Source: Paraburkholderia bryophila (GTDB lineage: Bacteria; Pseudomonadota; Gammaproteobacteria; Burkholderiales; Burkholderiaceae). Taken from it: a stretch of DNA of 64,000 bases. The stretch spans positions 4,154,001 to 4,218,000 of the forward strand of contig NZ_JACCAS010000001.1 in NCBI RefSeq assembly GCF_013409255.1, read 5' to 3'. The notes beneath the pieces are model-generated. The model made no database searches and was not told the origin of the DNA. It was given only the letters and a program-made list of their open reading frames with translations. Both the position numbers and the translations under genes were made by a program. Below are positions 38,104-48,224 of the stretch, piece by piece; the first letter of the stretch is position 1, and every line of letters begins with the position of its first letter.

Positions 38104-38140
38104 GATCGACGATCGACGATCGACGAATCAACGTATCAAC
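38104..38140. repeat. Short tandem repeat before the RBBP9-like gene
   Basis: Three perfect GATCGAC heptamers followed by two degenerate octamers (GAATCAAC, GTATCAAC), ending 19 bp before the next start codon. Confidence 0.7.
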
Positions 38141-38159
38141 GACTAACCACACCGAACGC

Positions 38160-38720
38160 ATGAGCGGACAAAAACTCAACCTACTCGTACTGCCTGGCTA
38201 CCAGGGCTCCGGCGCAGGCCACTGGCAAACCCGCTGGGAGGCGCTCGATCCGGCTTTCACGCGCGTGCAGATGGCGGACTGGGACCACCCTTCGCGCGAC
38301 GCCTGGTGCCGCACGCTCGACGCCGCAGTGACCGCCGCCGATGCGCCCGTGGTGTTCGCCGCGCATAGCCTCGGCTGCCTGACAACTGCGTTCTGGGCCT
38401 CGCAGTACGCGAGCGCCGAGCAGCTCGCGAAGGTGGCGGGCGCGTTACTGGTGGCCGTGCCAGATCCTTCCGGCAGTCATTTCCCGCAGGACGCCAGCGG
38501 CTTCGCACCGGTCCCGCTCACGCGCTTGCCATTTGCCAGCATTGTCGTGGCGAGCAGCGACGATCCGTACGGCGGCGAGCCGTTCTCACAGAACTGCGCG
38601 AGCGGCTGGGGCAGCCGTTGGATCGGCATCGGCCCGCGCGGTCATATCAATGCCGATAGCGGACTCGGCGATTGGGATGAAGGGCGGCGCTGGCTGGGCT
38701 CGTTCGGCGAAGAAGGCTGA
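38160..38720 (+). CDS. RBBP9/YdeN-family alpha/beta hydrolase
   Basis: 186 residues. LLVLPGYQGSGAGHWQTRWE is the family's N-terminal signature; the nucleophile Ser70 is in AAHSLGCL, the acidic residue in VASSDDPYGG (about 134-135) and His162 in GPRGHINADSGLGDW. Small serine hydrolase, physiological substrate unknown. Starts 70 bp after ggt behind a short repeat, no strong ribosome-binding site. Confidence 0.85.
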   Translation: MSGQKLNLLVLPGYQGSGAGHWQTRWEALDPAFTRVQMADWDHPSRDAWCRTLDAAVTAADAPVVFAAHSLGCLTTAFWASQYASAEQLAKVAGALLVAVPDPSGSHFPQDASGFAPVPLTRLPFASIVVASSDDPYGGEPFSQNCASGWGSRWIGIGPRGHINADSGLGDWDEGRRWLGSFGEEG

Positions 38721-38877
38721 GCAGGTTTTCGCGGAACACGAGGGCGGATCGCGCTGCTCCGCATTTTGCGGCCTGACGTGTGTTGCCAAGCTGGGCCGCG
38801 TGTCGCCGACCTGGGCTGCGACGCCATAACAACGCCGCAGCGCAGGCCTCAGGACGCCCCCGTGTGCTCCCCGCTCC

Positions 38878-40098
38878 TCAAATCACCGACTGCTTGCGCA
38901 ACGCTGCAATCCTCGCCTCGTCATACCCCAGCACATCACGCAGAATGCTCTCCGTGTGCTCGCCCAGCGTAGGCGGGGCAGTCAGCGCTTCAGGCGGCGT
39001 GCCGCTCATTCTGATCGGATTGCGCACCAGTTTGACCGCGCCGGCCGACGGGTGCGGCAGATCGACCTGCATGCCGCGCGCCACCACCTGCTCGTTCTCG
39101 AAGACTTCGCCGAGATCGTTGATCGGTCCGCACGGTACACCCGCCGCCTCCAGCGCCGTGATCCACTGATGTTTGCCCTGCAGCCGCACCATGTCGACGA
39201 GAATCGGCACGAGGGTCTCGCGGTGACGCACGCGCGCCGGGTTGGTGGCGAAGCGCTCGTCGTCGGCCAGTTCCGGGCGGCCGCCCGCCTCGACGAACTT
39301 GCGGAATTGCCCGTCGTTGCCGACCGCGACGATGATCCAGCCGTCGCTGGTCTGGAAGGTCTGGTAGGGCACGATGTTCGGATGCGCATTGCCCCAGCGC
39401 ACCGGCGGCTGGCCGCTCGCGAGGAAGTTCGAATTCATGTTGGCGAGCATCGCGACCTGCACGTCGAGCAGCGCCATGTCGATGTATTGACCTTCACCCG
39501 TGCGGTCGCGGTGCGTGAGCGCGGTCAGCACGGCGACGGTCGAATACATGCCGGTCATGAGGTCGGCGATCGCCACGCCGGCCTTCTGCGGACCGCCGCC
39601 CGGCTGGCCGTCGCGCTCGCCGGTAATGCTCATGAAGCCGCCGATACCCTGCACGATGAAGTCGTAGCCCGCACGCTGCGCATACGGCCCGGTCTGCCCG
39701 AAACCGGTCACCGAGCAATAGATCAGATCGGGCTTCACTTCCTTGAGCGACGCGTAATCCAGACCGTACTTCTGCAACTGGCCAACCTTGTAGTTCTCCA
39801 GCACCACATCGCTTTGCGCAGCCAGTTCGCGGATGATCCGCTGGCCTTCGGGCGAGGCGATGTCGACGGTGACCGAGCGCTTGTTGCGGTTGGCCGCGAG
39901 GTAGTAGGCGGCCTCGCGCGTGTCCGCGCCGTCCGGCGTTTTCAGATACGGAGGGCCCCAATGCCGCGTGTCGTCGCCAACTTCCGGGCGTTCGATCTTG
40001 ATCACGTCGGCGCCGAAATCGGCGAGCGTCTGTGCGCACCACGGCCCGGCGAGCACACGTGTGAGGTCCAGCACGCGGATATGACTGAGAGCGCCCAT
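38878..40098 (-). CDS. CaiB/BaiF-type CoA-transferase (family III)
   Basis: 406 residues. Family III transferases move CoA between carboxylic acids through an aspartyl-CoA thioester; the candidate catalytic residue is Asp179 in VAIADLMTGMYS. Other family features: LDLTRVLAGPWCAQTLADFGADVIKIE, NRNKRSVTVDI, VLENYKVGQL, GFGQTGPYAQRAGYDF. The substrate pair cannot be assigned; no acyl-CoA dehydrogenase or oxalate genes are adjacent. Divergent from alaS. Confidence 0.9.
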   Translation of the reverse strand: MGALSHIRVLDLTRVLAGPWCAQTLADFGADVIKIERPEVGDDTRHWGPPYLKTPDGADTREAAYYLAANRNKRSVTVDIASPEGQRIIRELAAQSDVVLENYKVGQLQKYGLDYASLKEVKPDLIYCSVTGFGQTGPYAQRAGYDFIVQGIGGFMSITGERDGQPGGGPQKAGVAIADLMTGMYSTVAVLTALTHRDRTGEGQYIDMALLDVQVAMLANMNSNFLASGQPPVRWGNAHPNIVPYQTFQTSDGWIIVAVGNDGQFRKFVEAGGRPELADDERFATNPARVRHRETLVPILVDMVRLQGKHQWITALEAAGVPCGPINDLGEVFENEQVVARGMQVDLPHPSAGAVKLVRNPIRMSGTPPEALTAPPTLGEHTESILRDVLGYDEARIAALRKQSVI

Positions 40099-40310
40099 GT
40101 TGTTCGATGTCTCCTAGGTGGCCGAAGCGGCGCGCAAGGCGCCGCGGATGGAGGCAATCTTAAGCGATTCCCGCGCGCCGGCGCAGTCGGCCGAACGGCA
40201 TAGGACGAATCGCGTACGCCGTCTGCACCCGCCGTGTCTCGCGCTGCCCGCCCAAACCTGGCCGAACGGCTAACTGGCGGACGGGCCGTCGCGCACGGGC
40301 GCCGATCCCG

Positions 40311-40316
40311 TATAAT
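40311..40316 (+). promoter_or_regulatory. Likely -10 element of alaS
   Basis: A perfect TATAAT 75 bp before the alaS start; no good -35 match is found at 17 bp (region 40288-40293). Confidence 0.45.
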
Positions 40317-40391
40317 CAGTCGTTTAAGAAACAGACACTTGGCGCATCCCACGATGCCGCCGGTCACAGCCAGGACCGTCCCCCGCACGCT

Positions 40392-43016
40392 ATGAAAGCC
40401 GCCGAAATCCGCGAGAAATTCCTCAAGTTCTTCGAATCGAAGGGCCATACGATCGTTCGCTCGTCGAGCCTTGTGCCCGGCAACGACCCGACCCTGCTCT
40501 TCACCAATTCGGGAATGGTGCAGTTCAAAGACGTGTTCCTCGGCGCAGAATCGCGTCCGTATTCGCGTGCCACGACCTCGCAGCGCAGCGTGCGCGCGGG
40601 CGGCAAGCATAACGATCTGGAAAACGTCGGCTACACCGCGCGTCACCACACATTCTTCGAAATGCTGGGCAACTTCTCGTTCGGCGACTACTTCAAGCGC
40701 GACGCGATCCATTACGCGTGGGAATTGCTGACGGGCGTTTACCAGTTGCCGAAAGACAAGCTGTGGGTCACCGTCTATCACGAAGACGACGAAGCACACG
40801 ACATCTGGGCGAAAGAAGTGGGCGTGCCGGTCGAGCGCATCATCCGCATCGGCGACAACAAGGGCGCGCGCTACGCGTCGGACAACTTCTGGCAAATGGC
40901 CGACGTCGGCCCGTGCGGCCCGTGCTCGGAAATCTTCTACGACCACGGCCCGGACGTGTGGGGTGGCCCGCCGGGGTCGCCTGAAGAAGACGGCGACCGC
41001 TACATCGAGATCTGGAATCTCGTGTTCATGCAGTTCAGCCGCGACGCGCAAGGCAACATGACGCCGCTGCCCAAGCAGTGCGTCGATACCGGCATGGGTC
41101 TGGAGCGGATTGCCGCCGTGCTGCAGCACGTGCACAGCAACTACGAGATCGACCTGTTCCAGGCGCTGATCAAGGCCGCCGGCCGCGAAACCGGCGTGAC
41201 CGATCTGACCAACAACTCGCTGAAAGTGATCGCCGATCACATCCGTGCGTGTTCGTTCCTGATCGTCGACGGCGTGATCCCGGGCAACGAAGGCCGCGGC
41301 TACGTGCTGCGCCGTATCGTGCGTCGTGCGATCCGTCACGGCTACAAGCTGGGCAAGAAGGGTTCGTTCTTCCATCGCATGGTGCCGGACCTCGTCGCGC
41401 AAATGGGCGACGCGTATCCGGAACTGAAGGAAGCGGAACAGCGCGTGACCGACGTGTTGCGCCAGGAAGAAGAGCGCTTCTTCGAGACCATCGAGAACGG
41501 CATGGCGATTCTCGAAAGCGCGCTGGCCGACCTCGAAGCGAAGGGCGGCAAGACGCTCGACGGCGAACTCGCGTTCAAGCTGCACGACACGTACGGTTTC
41601 CCGCTGGATCTGACGGCCGACGTCTGCCGCGAACGTGAAATCACGGTCGACGAAGCCGCCTTCGACGAAGCCATGGCGCGTCAGCGCGAACAGGCGCGCG
41701 CGGCGGGCAAGTTCAAGATGGCGCAAGGTCTTGAATACTCGGGCGCGAAGACCACGTTCCACGGTTACGAAGAAGTCGTTTTCGACGACGCCAAGGTGAT
41801 CGCGCTGTATGTCGAGGGCGCGTCGGTGCAGGCAGTCGAACACGGTCAGCAGGCCGTGGTCGTGCTCGACCACACGCCGTTCTATGCGGAGTCGGGCGGT
41901 CAGGTCGGCGACCAGGGCGTGCTGGCCAACGCCAGCGTGCGCTTCGCGGTGGCCGACACGCTGAAGGTGCAGGCCGACGTGGTCGGTCATCACGGCACGC
42001 TCGAACAGGGCACGCTGAAGGTGGGCGACGTGGTCAAGGCGGAGATCGACGCGGTGCGTCGTGCCCGCACGGAACGCAATCACTCGGCCACGCACTTGAT
42101 GCACAAGGCGCTGCGCGAAGTGCTCGGTTCGCACGTACAGCAGAAGGGTTCGCTGGTCGACGCGGAGAAGACCCGTTTCGACTTCGCGCACAACGCGCCG
42201 ATGACAGACGACCAGATCCGTCAGGTCGAAGCCATCGTCAACGCCGAAGTGCTGGCGAACGCGCCAGGCATCGTGCAGGTCATGCCGTACGACGACGCGG
42301 TGAAGGGCGGCGCGATGGCGCTGTTCGGCGAAAAGTACGGCGACGAAGTGCGCGTGCTCGACCTCGGCTTTTCGCGTGAATTGTGCGGTGGTACGCACGT
42401 GCATCGCACCGGCGACATCGGCTTCTTCAAGATCGTGATGGAAGGTGGCGTGGCGGCGGGTATCCGTCGCGTGGAAGCGATCACCGGCGACAACGCGGTG
42501 CGCTTCGTGCAGGATCTCGACGCGCGCATCAATGCCGCCGCGGCGGTGCTGAAGGCGCAGCCGTCGGAACTGACGCAGCGCATCACGCAGGTGCAGGATC
42601 AGGTGAAGTCGCTCGAGAAGGAATTGAGCGCGCTGAAGTCGAAGATGGCGTCGAGCCAGGGCGACGAGCTGGCTGGTCAGGCAATCGAAATCGCCGGTGT
42701 GCACGTGCTCGCGGCCATGCTCGAAGGCGCGGACGTCAAGACGCTGCGCGAGACGGTCGACAAGCTGAAGGACAAGCTGAAGAGCGCAGCGATCGTGCTG
42801 GCTTCCGTCGAAGGCGGCAAGGTCAGCCTGATTGCCGGCGTGACGGCTGACGCCAGCAAGAAGGTCAAGGCGGGCGAGCTGGTGAACTTTGTCGCGCAGC
42901 AAGTCGGCGGCAAGGGCGGCGGCCGGCCGGATATGGCCCAGGCGGGTGGTACTGAACCCGCGAACCTGCCTGCAGCATTGGCTGGCGTGAAGGGTTGGGT
43001 CGAAGCGCAGCTTTGA
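40392..43016 (+). CDS. alaS: Alanyl-tRNA synthetase AlaS
   Basis: 874 residues, class II synthetase. N-terminal aminoacylation domain ([36 protein letters not shown]), tRNA-recognition part, editing domain with zinc-type motifs [12 protein letters not shown] and [14 protein letters not shown], and C-Ala oligomerisation domain ending [14 protein letters not shown]. All in usual order and length. Confidence 0.97.
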   Translation: MKAAEIREKFLKFFESKGHTIVRSSSLVPGNDPTLLFTNSGMVQFKDVFLGAESRPYSRATTSQRSVRAGGKHNDLENVGYTARHHTFFEMLGNFSFGDYFKRDAIHYAWELLTGVYQLPKDKLWVTVYHEDDEAHDIWAKEVGVPVERIIRIGDNKGARYASDNFWQMADVGPCGPCSEIFYDHGPDVWGGPPGSPEEDGDRYIEIWNLVFMQFSRDAQGNMTPLPKQCVDTGMGLERIAAVLQHVHSNYEIDLFQALIKAAGRETGVTDLTNNSLKVIADHIRACSFLIVDGVIPGNEGRGYVLRRIVRRAIRHGYKLGKKGSFFHRMVPDLVAQMGDAYPELKEAEQRVTDVLRQEEERFFETIENGMAILESALADLEAKGGKTLDGELAFKLHDTYGFPLDLTADVCREREITVDEAAFDEAMARQREQARAAGKFKMAQGLEYSGAKTTFHGYEEVVFDDAKVIALYVEGASVQAVEHGQQAVVVLDHTPFYAESGGQVGDQGVLANASVRFAVADTLKVQADVVGHHGTLEQGTLKVGDVVKAEIDAVRRARTERNHSATHLMHKALREVLGSHVQQKGSLVDAEKTRFDFAHNAPMTDDQIRQVEAIVNAEVLANAPGIVQVMPYDDAVKGGAMALFGEKYGDEVRVLDLGFSRELCGGTHVHRTGDIGFFKIVMEGGVAAGIRRVEAITGDNAVRFVQDLDARINAAAAVLKAQPSELTQRITQVQDQVKSLEKELSALKSKMASSQGDELAGQAIEIAGVHVLAAMLEGADVKTLRETVDKLKDKLKSAAIVLASVEGGKVSLIAGVTADASKKVKAGELVNFVAQQVGGKGGGRPDMAQAGGTEPANLPAALAGVKGWVEAQL

Positions 43017-43030
43017 TTCGGGTTTGATCG

Positions 43031-43080
43031 GGCCACGCAGCGCGCCGGAGTATTGGCGTGTTGCGTGGCCTAAGTTTTTT
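43031..43080 (+). terminator. Terminator after alaS
   Basis: GGCCACGCA pairs with TGCGTGGCC, with further inner pairing in the 22-nt loop, followed by TAAGTTTTTT. Confidence 0.85.
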
Positions 43081-43108
43081 GCGCTGGCGCTTCAGAAGGC
43101 ACAAACAA

Positions 43109-44026
43109 TCAGGCCGCCGTCGCCGATGCAGCAGCAACCGCAGTAGATTCCACCTCACCGTCCTTCGCCGTCAGCGTCTTCTTCAGCGCATTGAGCGCGG
43201 AAGAAAAATGCCCGCGACGCCACACCAGCAGCGTCTCGATCGGCTCGATCTCCGGCAGCGGGTGAACCGCGATATTGCTGGAATCGGCCAGCAGGTCCAG
43301 CACCGACCGCGGCGCGACCGCCACGCCCGCACCGGCCGCCACGCACGCGACGATCGCGTGATAGGAGCCCAGCTCCAGCACTCGCGCTGGCCGCACGCCG
43401 TGCTCCAGATACCACTTCTCGATGTACGCCCGGTAGGCGCAGCCGAGTTCGAACGCGACCAGCGTCGACAGCGCAATGTCCCGCACCTCCCGAATCTGCC
43501 GATGCTCACGCGGCGTCAGCATCACCAGTTCTTCGGTGAACACCGGCACCGTCTCGAACAACTCGCCGAGGGCGGCCGGATCGAGCGGCTCCGCGACCAG
43601 GGCCGCGTCTACCTCGAACTCGCGCACGCGCTCGATCAGCTTGCCGGTTGTGCCGGTTTCGAGTTCCAGCGCGACATCGGGCCATTGCGTGTGATAGCGC
43701 GCGAGCAATCCGGGCAGGCGGGTGGCCGCGACGCTTTCCATCGTCCCCAAACGCAGACGCCCGCTCGGGCGATCCTCCCGCACCGCGTGACGCGCCTCGT
43801 CGGCGAGGGCGAGCAGGCGCTCCGCGTAGGGCAGCAGCGTCTCGCCGGCCGGCGTCAGCACGAGGCGGCGCCCGTCGCGGATAAACAGGTCGGTGCCCAG
43901 TTGCTCTTCCAGTTGCTTGATGCGCGTGGTGACGTTCGATTGCACGCGATTGAGCTTGGCAGCGGCGCGCGTCACGCCGTTTTCTCGCACGACAGCTCGA
44001 AATATGGTCAAAGCGGCCAGATCCAT
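43109..44026 (-). CDS. LysR-family transcriptional regulator
   Basis: 305 residues. N-terminal winged HTH (FRAVVRENGVTRAAAKLNRVQSNVTTRI, about 8-35) with the linker helix, then a LysR substrate-binding domain (RLRLGTMESVAATRLPGLL to about 290). Ala-rich C-terminal tail. Divergent from a YbfB-type MFS transporter, so it probably controls that gene and itself; the inducer is unknown. Confidence 0.9.
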   Translation of the reverse strand: MDLAALTIFRAVVRENGVTRAAAKLNRVQSNVTTRIKQLEEQLGTDLFIRDGRRLVLTPAGETLLPYAERLLALADEARHAVREDRPSGRLRLGTMESVAATRLPGLLARYHTQWPDVALELETGTTGKLIERVREFEVDAALVAEPLDPAALGELFETVPVFTEELVMLTPREHRQIREVRDIALSTLVAFELGCAYRAYIEKWYLEHGVRPARVLELGSYHAIVACVAAGAGVAVAPRSVLDLLADSSNIAVHPLPEIEPIETLLVWRRGHFSSALNALKKTLTAKDGEVESTAVAAASATAA

Positions 44027-44060
44027 GATCTCTCCCGGCGATGGGTCGTATCGTAATTAT

Positions 44061-44073
44061 TCATTTTTAATGA
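44061..44073. promoter_or_regulatory. Candidate LysR operator
   Basis: Perfect dyad TCATT-TTT-AATGA in the 142-bp divergent promoter, containing the T-N11-A spacing typical of LysR targets; 35 bp from the regulator start. Confidence 0.5.
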
Positions 44074-44091
44074 TCGAAAGGTCAAGCTAAT

Positions 44092-44137
44092 ATGCATTGA
44101 ACCCAACCTGAAACATGCATTGAACCCAACCTGAAAC
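44092..44137. repeat. Perfect 23-bp direct tandem duplication
   Basis: Two identical 23-bp units (44092-44114 and 44115-44137), each running from ATGCATTGA to CTGAAAC, lie between the LysR dyad and the MFS start. Either a recent slippage duplication or two binding sites. Confidence 0.95.
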
Positions 44138-44168
44138 GGCCACCGCAAACCGGTTGTCGTCTACCGCC

Positions 44169-45464
44169 ATGATCACGAATCAACTCGCCCCAAACACCTC
44201 CGACGACGCGCCGGGCCGTGCCGCCGAAAACCATGCGGCCCGCCGCGCGGCGCTTGCTTGCATGGTGACACTGGCCGTCGCGCTCGGCATCGGGCGGTTC
44301 GCGTTCACGCCGTTGCTGCCGTTGATGCTCCACGGCAGCGCATACGGGCAGCCGCAAATCGATATCCAGCATGGCGGCTGGCTGGCATCGTTTAACTATG
44401 CGGGTTATTTCGTGGGCGCGGTGGCGTGTGCGGCGCTGCGGCGGGTCGAGGCGGCCCGCATGGTGCGTGCAGGGCTCGTGCTGACGGTGCTGTTGACGCT
44501 GGCGATGGGCGTCACGAGTCAGTTCTGGGTGTGGGCGGTGGTGCGTTTCGTCGCCGGTGCGGTGAGTGCGTGGACGTTCGTTTTTGCTTCGCAATGGGGG
44601 CTGCGGCGGCTTCACGAGCTCGGCGCGCATGGGTGGGGCGGGGTGATTTATACGGGACCGGGCGTGGGCATTGCGGGGACCGGGTTGCTGGTCAGCGCCG
44701 CGGGCGGGTTTGGATCCACGGTGGGGTGGATCGGGTTCGGGTTGATTGCGGCGGTTTTATCGGCAGTGGTTTGGTCGGTATTTGGCGGCGCGTCGGACGG
44801 CGGGGCGGCGAATGCGAGTCTGCGGCAGGGTGCAGCGGCGGCGGAGGCCGCGACGGCACGTGCAATAACCATCCGCGTCCCGCACCGCGCCGACGCCTTC
44901 TGGCTCGTCCTTCTCTACGGCGTGCCCGGCTTCGGCTACATCATCACCGCGACGTTCCTTCCGGTGATCGCGCGCCACGCGCTGCCGGGCTCATCCTGGC
45001 CCGACCTGTTCTGGCCCATGTTCGGTCTGGCGCTGATCGTCGGTGCCTTGCTGGCGGCGCGTTTGCCGCTGCACTGGGACAACCGCACGTTGCTCGCGGG
45101 CTGCTACGTGCTGCAGGCGGCCGGTATCGCGCTCGGTATCGTATGGCCGACCGCTGGCGGTTTCTCGCTCGGCAGCATCCTGATCGGCTTGCCGTTCACT
45201 GCGATCACGCTGTTCGCGATGCGCGAAGCGCGGCACTTACGTGGCGACCATGCCGCCGGTCTGATGGGCTACGCGACAGCCGCGTACGGCATCGGTCAGA
45301 TCATCGGCCCGTTGGTGGCCGCGCCGATCGCCGAGCACACCGGCTCGTTTTCTTTGGCTTTGTGGTTGGCAGCGGGCGCCTTGTTGCTCGGCGCGATCGG
45401 CCTGATCGCGGTGGCGCACTGGCCGCATGGCCGCAGTCGCATGCCGGATTGCGGCTGCTCCTGA
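44169..45464 (+). CDS. YbfB/YjiJ-family MFS transporter
   Basis: 431 residues with about 12 TM helices. ALGIGRFAFTPLLPLMLH near the N-terminus is the hallmark of the YbfB/YjiJ MFS subfamily; a hydrophilic loop lies around residues 205-240 between the two six-helix halves; second half begins FWLVLLYGVPGFGYIITATFLPVI. Substrate unknown. ATG 44169 used; an ATG-less start 15 bp upstream is possible. Under the divergent LysR. Confidence 0.88.
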   Translation: MITNQLAPNTSDDAPGRAAENHAARRAALACMVTLAVALGIGRFAFTPLLPLMLHGSAYGQPQIDIQHGGWLASFNYAGYFVGAVACAALRRVEAARMVRAGLVLTVLLTLAMGVTSQFWVWAVVRFVAGAVSAWTFVFASQWGLRRLHELGAHGWGGVIYTGPGVGIAGTGLLVSAAGGFGSTVGWIGFGLIAAVLSAVVWSVFGGASDGGAANASLRQGAAAAEAATARAITIRVPHRADAFWLVLLYGVPGFGYIITATFLPVIARHALPGSSWPDLFWPMFGLALIVGALLAARLPLHWDNRTLLAGCYVLQAAGIALGIVWPTAGGFSLGSILIGLPFTAITLFAMREARHLRGDHAAGLMGYATAAYGIGQIIGPLVAAPIAEHTGSFSLALWLAAGALLLGAIGLIAVAHWPHGRSRMPDCGCS

Positions 45465-45625
45465 TGGCATGACCGGGTCGGCCAAAAACACACACCGGTC
45501 GCCTCTGCGCCCGGCCCGCGAAGAACAAACAATCCGCCCCGCCCAAAGACCAAATCCCCCCAGCGCACTAAAATGACCGCTTCCCCGTCATCCCAACGCG
45601 CCTGTCGCCGGGCGCGTCGTCAGTC

Positions 45626-46130
45626 ATGCAACACTTCGCGTCCGACAACTGCGCCGGCATCTGCCCCGAAGCGCTCGACGCGCTGATCGCCGCCAACAAC
45701 AGCGGCGACGAACCGGCCTACGGCGACGACTCCTGGACCCACCAGGTCTGCGACCGCATCCGCGAACTGTTCCAGACCGACTGCGAAGTGTTCTACGTGC
45801 TCAACGGCACGGCGGCCAACTCGCTCCCCTGGCTCGGCCTGTTCGATAACGACGTCCGGTTGCGCAACGCGCGCCATGCGAATGCGATGGCCGAATTACT
45901 GCAAACGCGGTTGCATGAAATTCCCGGCGTGAGCATCATGTTTCCGCGAGAATCGAACGCGGTGTTCGCGCAGTTGCCCGCGAACACCGCGAAGGCCATG
46001 CGCGCGCGGCTGGAAGTAGTTCTACGAGTTCATCGGCGCGGGCGGTTGCCGGCTGATGTGCGCGTGGGACACGCAACCGGAAACGGTCGAGCGTTTCACC
46101 GCCGAAGTGCGCGAGTTGTGCGCGACGTGA
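45626..46130 (+). pseudogene. Low-specificity L-threonine aldolase remnant
   Basis: The start (HFASDNCAGICPEALDAL, GDDSWTHQVCDRIRELF, FYVLNGTAANSL) is an intact aldolase N-terminus of about 70 residues, but it jumps at once to the C-terminal part (LGLFDNDVRLRNARHANAMAELL, VMFPRESNAVFAQLP-like). The middle, including the PLP-lysine, is missing, about 170 codons by family length. Near 46010 the frame shifts +1 and a TAG occurs; the shifted frame continues FYEFIGAGGCRLMCAWDTQ to a TGA at 46130. PLP-dependent cleavage of threonine is therefore lost. Confidence 0.88.
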
Positions 46131-46267
46131 GTGCGCGTGTGCCGGAGTGCCGGAGTGCCGAAAATGCCTGAGCGCCGTCAGGGCAGGACGCACCCACACC
46201 GATTCGCCCGCACCCGAAACACGTAAAACATAAACCGCTACAAAACAAACGAGACGTCCCTCACGCC

Positions 46268-46798
46268 ATGACCGATTACCAATTTTGTCCGCGCTGCGCC
46301 ACCCCGCTAACCGAGCGCGCCGACCCTGAACACGAAGGCGGCCGCGTCCGCCAGACCTGTCCCGATGTGGAGTGTGGATACGTCCACTGGAACAACCCGC
46401 TGCCGGTGGTGGCGGCGATCGTCGAGTACGAAGGCAAGATTCTGCTGGCGCGCAACGCCGCGTGGCCGGAGGGCATGTTCGCGCTGATCACCGGCTTCCT
46501 TGAAAACGGTGAGACGCCGGAAGAGGGCATCGCCCGTGAAGTGCTCGAAGAGACCTCGCTGCACGCGGAGACGGTCGAACTGATCGGCGTGTATGAATTC
46601 ATCCGCAAGAACGAGTTGATCATTGCGTATCACGTGAAGGCATACGGGACGGTTGCGCTGTCGCCGGAATTGCTCGAATACCGGCTGGTGGAACCGGCTA
46701 AATTGCGGCCATGGCGCGCGGGCACCGGCCAGGCGCTCGGCGAATGGATGCGTCGGCGCGGTTTGCCGTTCGAGTTCGTCGAGAAGCCGGGGCAGTGA
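46268..46798 (+). CDS. NUDIX hydrolase with N-terminal zinc ribbon
   Basis: 176 residues. Four Cys (C7, C10, C31, C36) form a likely zinc ribbon, followed by a Nudix domain whose box GFLENGETPEEGIAREVLEETSL is complete. The arrangement is like a short NudC (NAD pyrophosphatase/decapping) without the middle domain. Followed 33 bp later by a thioesterase gene on the same strand. Confidence 0.9.
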   Translation: MTDYQFCPRCATPLTERADPEHEGGRVRQTCPDVECGYVHWNNPLPVVAAIVEYEGKILLARNAAWPEGMFALITGFLENGETPEEGIAREVLEETSLHAETVELIGVYEFIRKNELIIAYHVKAYGTVALSPELLEYRLVEPAKLRPWRAGTGQALGEWMRRRGLPFEFVEKPGQ

Positions 46799-46831
46799 GC
46801 CCCAAACACCGCCAACCACCGCCACGCCACG

Positions 46832-47281
46832 ATGAACAAACCCGCCCCCGCCGCGCGCAGCGCCTACCCGCATTTCCTGCCGATCACCACGCGCTGGATG
46901 GACAACGACGTCTACGGTCACGTGAACAACGTCGTCTACTACAGCTACTTCGACACCGTGGTGAACGAGTATCTGATTCGCGCGGGCGTGCTGGATTTCG
47001 AGCACGGCGCGACGATCGGCCTCGTGGTCGAAACGCATTGCAACTACTTCGCGCCGCTGGTGTTTCCCGAGCGGGTCGACGCGGGCTTGCGGGTGGTGCG
47101 GCTCGGCACGTCGAGCGTGCGTTACGAAGTCGGGCTCTTCAAGGAGGGCGACGCTGAGCCCGCCGCGCAAGGCCACTTCGTGCATGTCTATGTGGATCGC
47201 GTCACGCGCCGTCCGGTGACGCTGCCCGCCGAATTGCGCGCGGCGCTCGAACCATTGAGCGTCGCGGCGCAGGCGGATTAG
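46832..47281 (+). CDS. YbgC-type acyl-CoA thioesterase (hot-dog fold)
   Basis: 149 residues. 4HBT signature [21 protein letters not shown] with the catalytic Asp24 or Asp26 and GHVNN; then [17 protein letters not shown]. Cleaves acyl-CoA thioesters; chain preference unknown. Only 4 bp separate it from the first permease gene of the ABC importer, so they are probably cotranscribed, which may hint that acyl-CoA metabolism and the imported substrate are linked. Confidence 0.88.
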   Translation: MNKPAPAARSAYPHFLPITTRWMDNDVYGHVNNVVYYSYFDTVVNEYLIRAGVLDFEHGATIGLVVETHCNYFAPLVFPERVDAGLRVVRLGTSSVRYEVGLFKEGDAEPAAQGHFVHVYVDRVTRRPVTLPAELRAALEPLSVAAQAD

Positions 47282-47285
47282 GCGC

Positions 47286-48224
47286 GTGCAATCGCTCGTC
47301 ATCAATCTGCTCAACGGCGTCAGTTACGGCTTGCTGCTGTTCATGCTGTCGGCCGGTTTGACGCTGATTTTCAGCATGCTCGGCGTGCTGAACTTCGCGC
47401 ACGCGAGCTTTTACATGCTCGGCGCCTATGTCGGTTTTTCGGTGGCGGCGCGCGCCGGGTTCTGGAGCGCGCTGGTGATTGCGCCGCTCGCCGTCGGTCT
47501 GATCGGTGCGGCGCTGGAGCGTTGGCTGTTGCGTCGCGTGCGTGGCCACGGCCATCTCGCGGAGTTGCTGTTGACCTTTGGCGCGGCTTATCTGCTCGGC
47601 GAACTGGTCAAGCTCGGCTGGGGGCTGAGCCCGCTTTCGGCGACGGTGCCGGCGGTGCTCGACGGTCCTTTGTTCACCGTCTACGGTGCCGTGTTCGCGC
47701 GTTACCGGGCGTTCATGATGGTGGTGTCGCTGGCGATGCTCGCTGTGCTTTACGCGGTGTTGCGTGTGTCGAAGGCGGGGCTGATCGTACGCGCCGCGCT
47801 CACGCACGCGAGCGCTGTCGAAGCGCTCGGCCACAACGTGCCACGCGTGTTCACCGGTGTGTTCGCGGCCGGCACGGCGCTCGCCGCGTTGGCCGGCGTG
47901 ATCGGTGCGCCGCTGTTCGTGATCGAACCGTCGATGGCGGAGTCTCTCGGCTCGATCGTGTTCGTGGTGGTCGTGATCGGCGGATTGGGCTCGTTGAGCG
48001 GGGCGCTGGCGGCGTCGCTGCTGGTGGGTTGCGTGCAGACTTTTGCGGTGGCTAGCGATGTGTCGTTGGGCGACGCGATGTCGGCAGTGGGCGCGTCGCT
48101 GCCACCGCAGTGGGAAGCGCTGACGCTCGCGCAGCTTGCGCCGCTGATTCCGTATCTGCTGCTGGTCGCGATGCTGGCGCTGCGTCCGCGTGGGATGTTT
48201 GGACGGCGTGACGATCATGCGTGA
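47286..48224 (+). CDS. Branched-chain-type ABC permease (LivH-like)
   Basis: 312 residues, GTG start. HAAT-family permease with about eight TM helices; LNGVSYGLLLFMLSAGLTLIFSMLGVLNFAHASFYMLG is the typical N-terminus, and the EAA-type loop region includes ALGHNVPRVFTGVF. Imports branched-chain amino acids, urea or aromatic acids in relatives. Overlaps the next permease by 8 bp. Confidence 0.88.
   Translation: MQSLVINLLNGVSYGLLLFMLSAGLTLIFSMLGVLNFAHASFYMLGAYVGFSVAARAGFWSALVIAPLAVGLIGAALERWLLRRVRGHGHLAELLLTFGAAYLLGELVKLGWGLSPLSATVPAVLDGPLFTVYGAVFARYRAFMMVVSLAMLAVLYAVLRVSKAGLIVRAALTHASAVEALGHNVPRVFTGVFAAGTALAALAGVIGAPLFVIEPSMAESLGSIVFVVVVIGGLGSLSGALAASLLVGCVQTFAVASDVSLGDAMSAVGASLPPQWEALTLAQLAPLIPYLLLVAMLALRPRGMFGRRDDHA

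Noticed and set aside
40002..42902. 966-codon minus-strand frame opposite alaS
   Set aside because: Shadow of alaS; composition dominated by Arg, His and Val, no domain.
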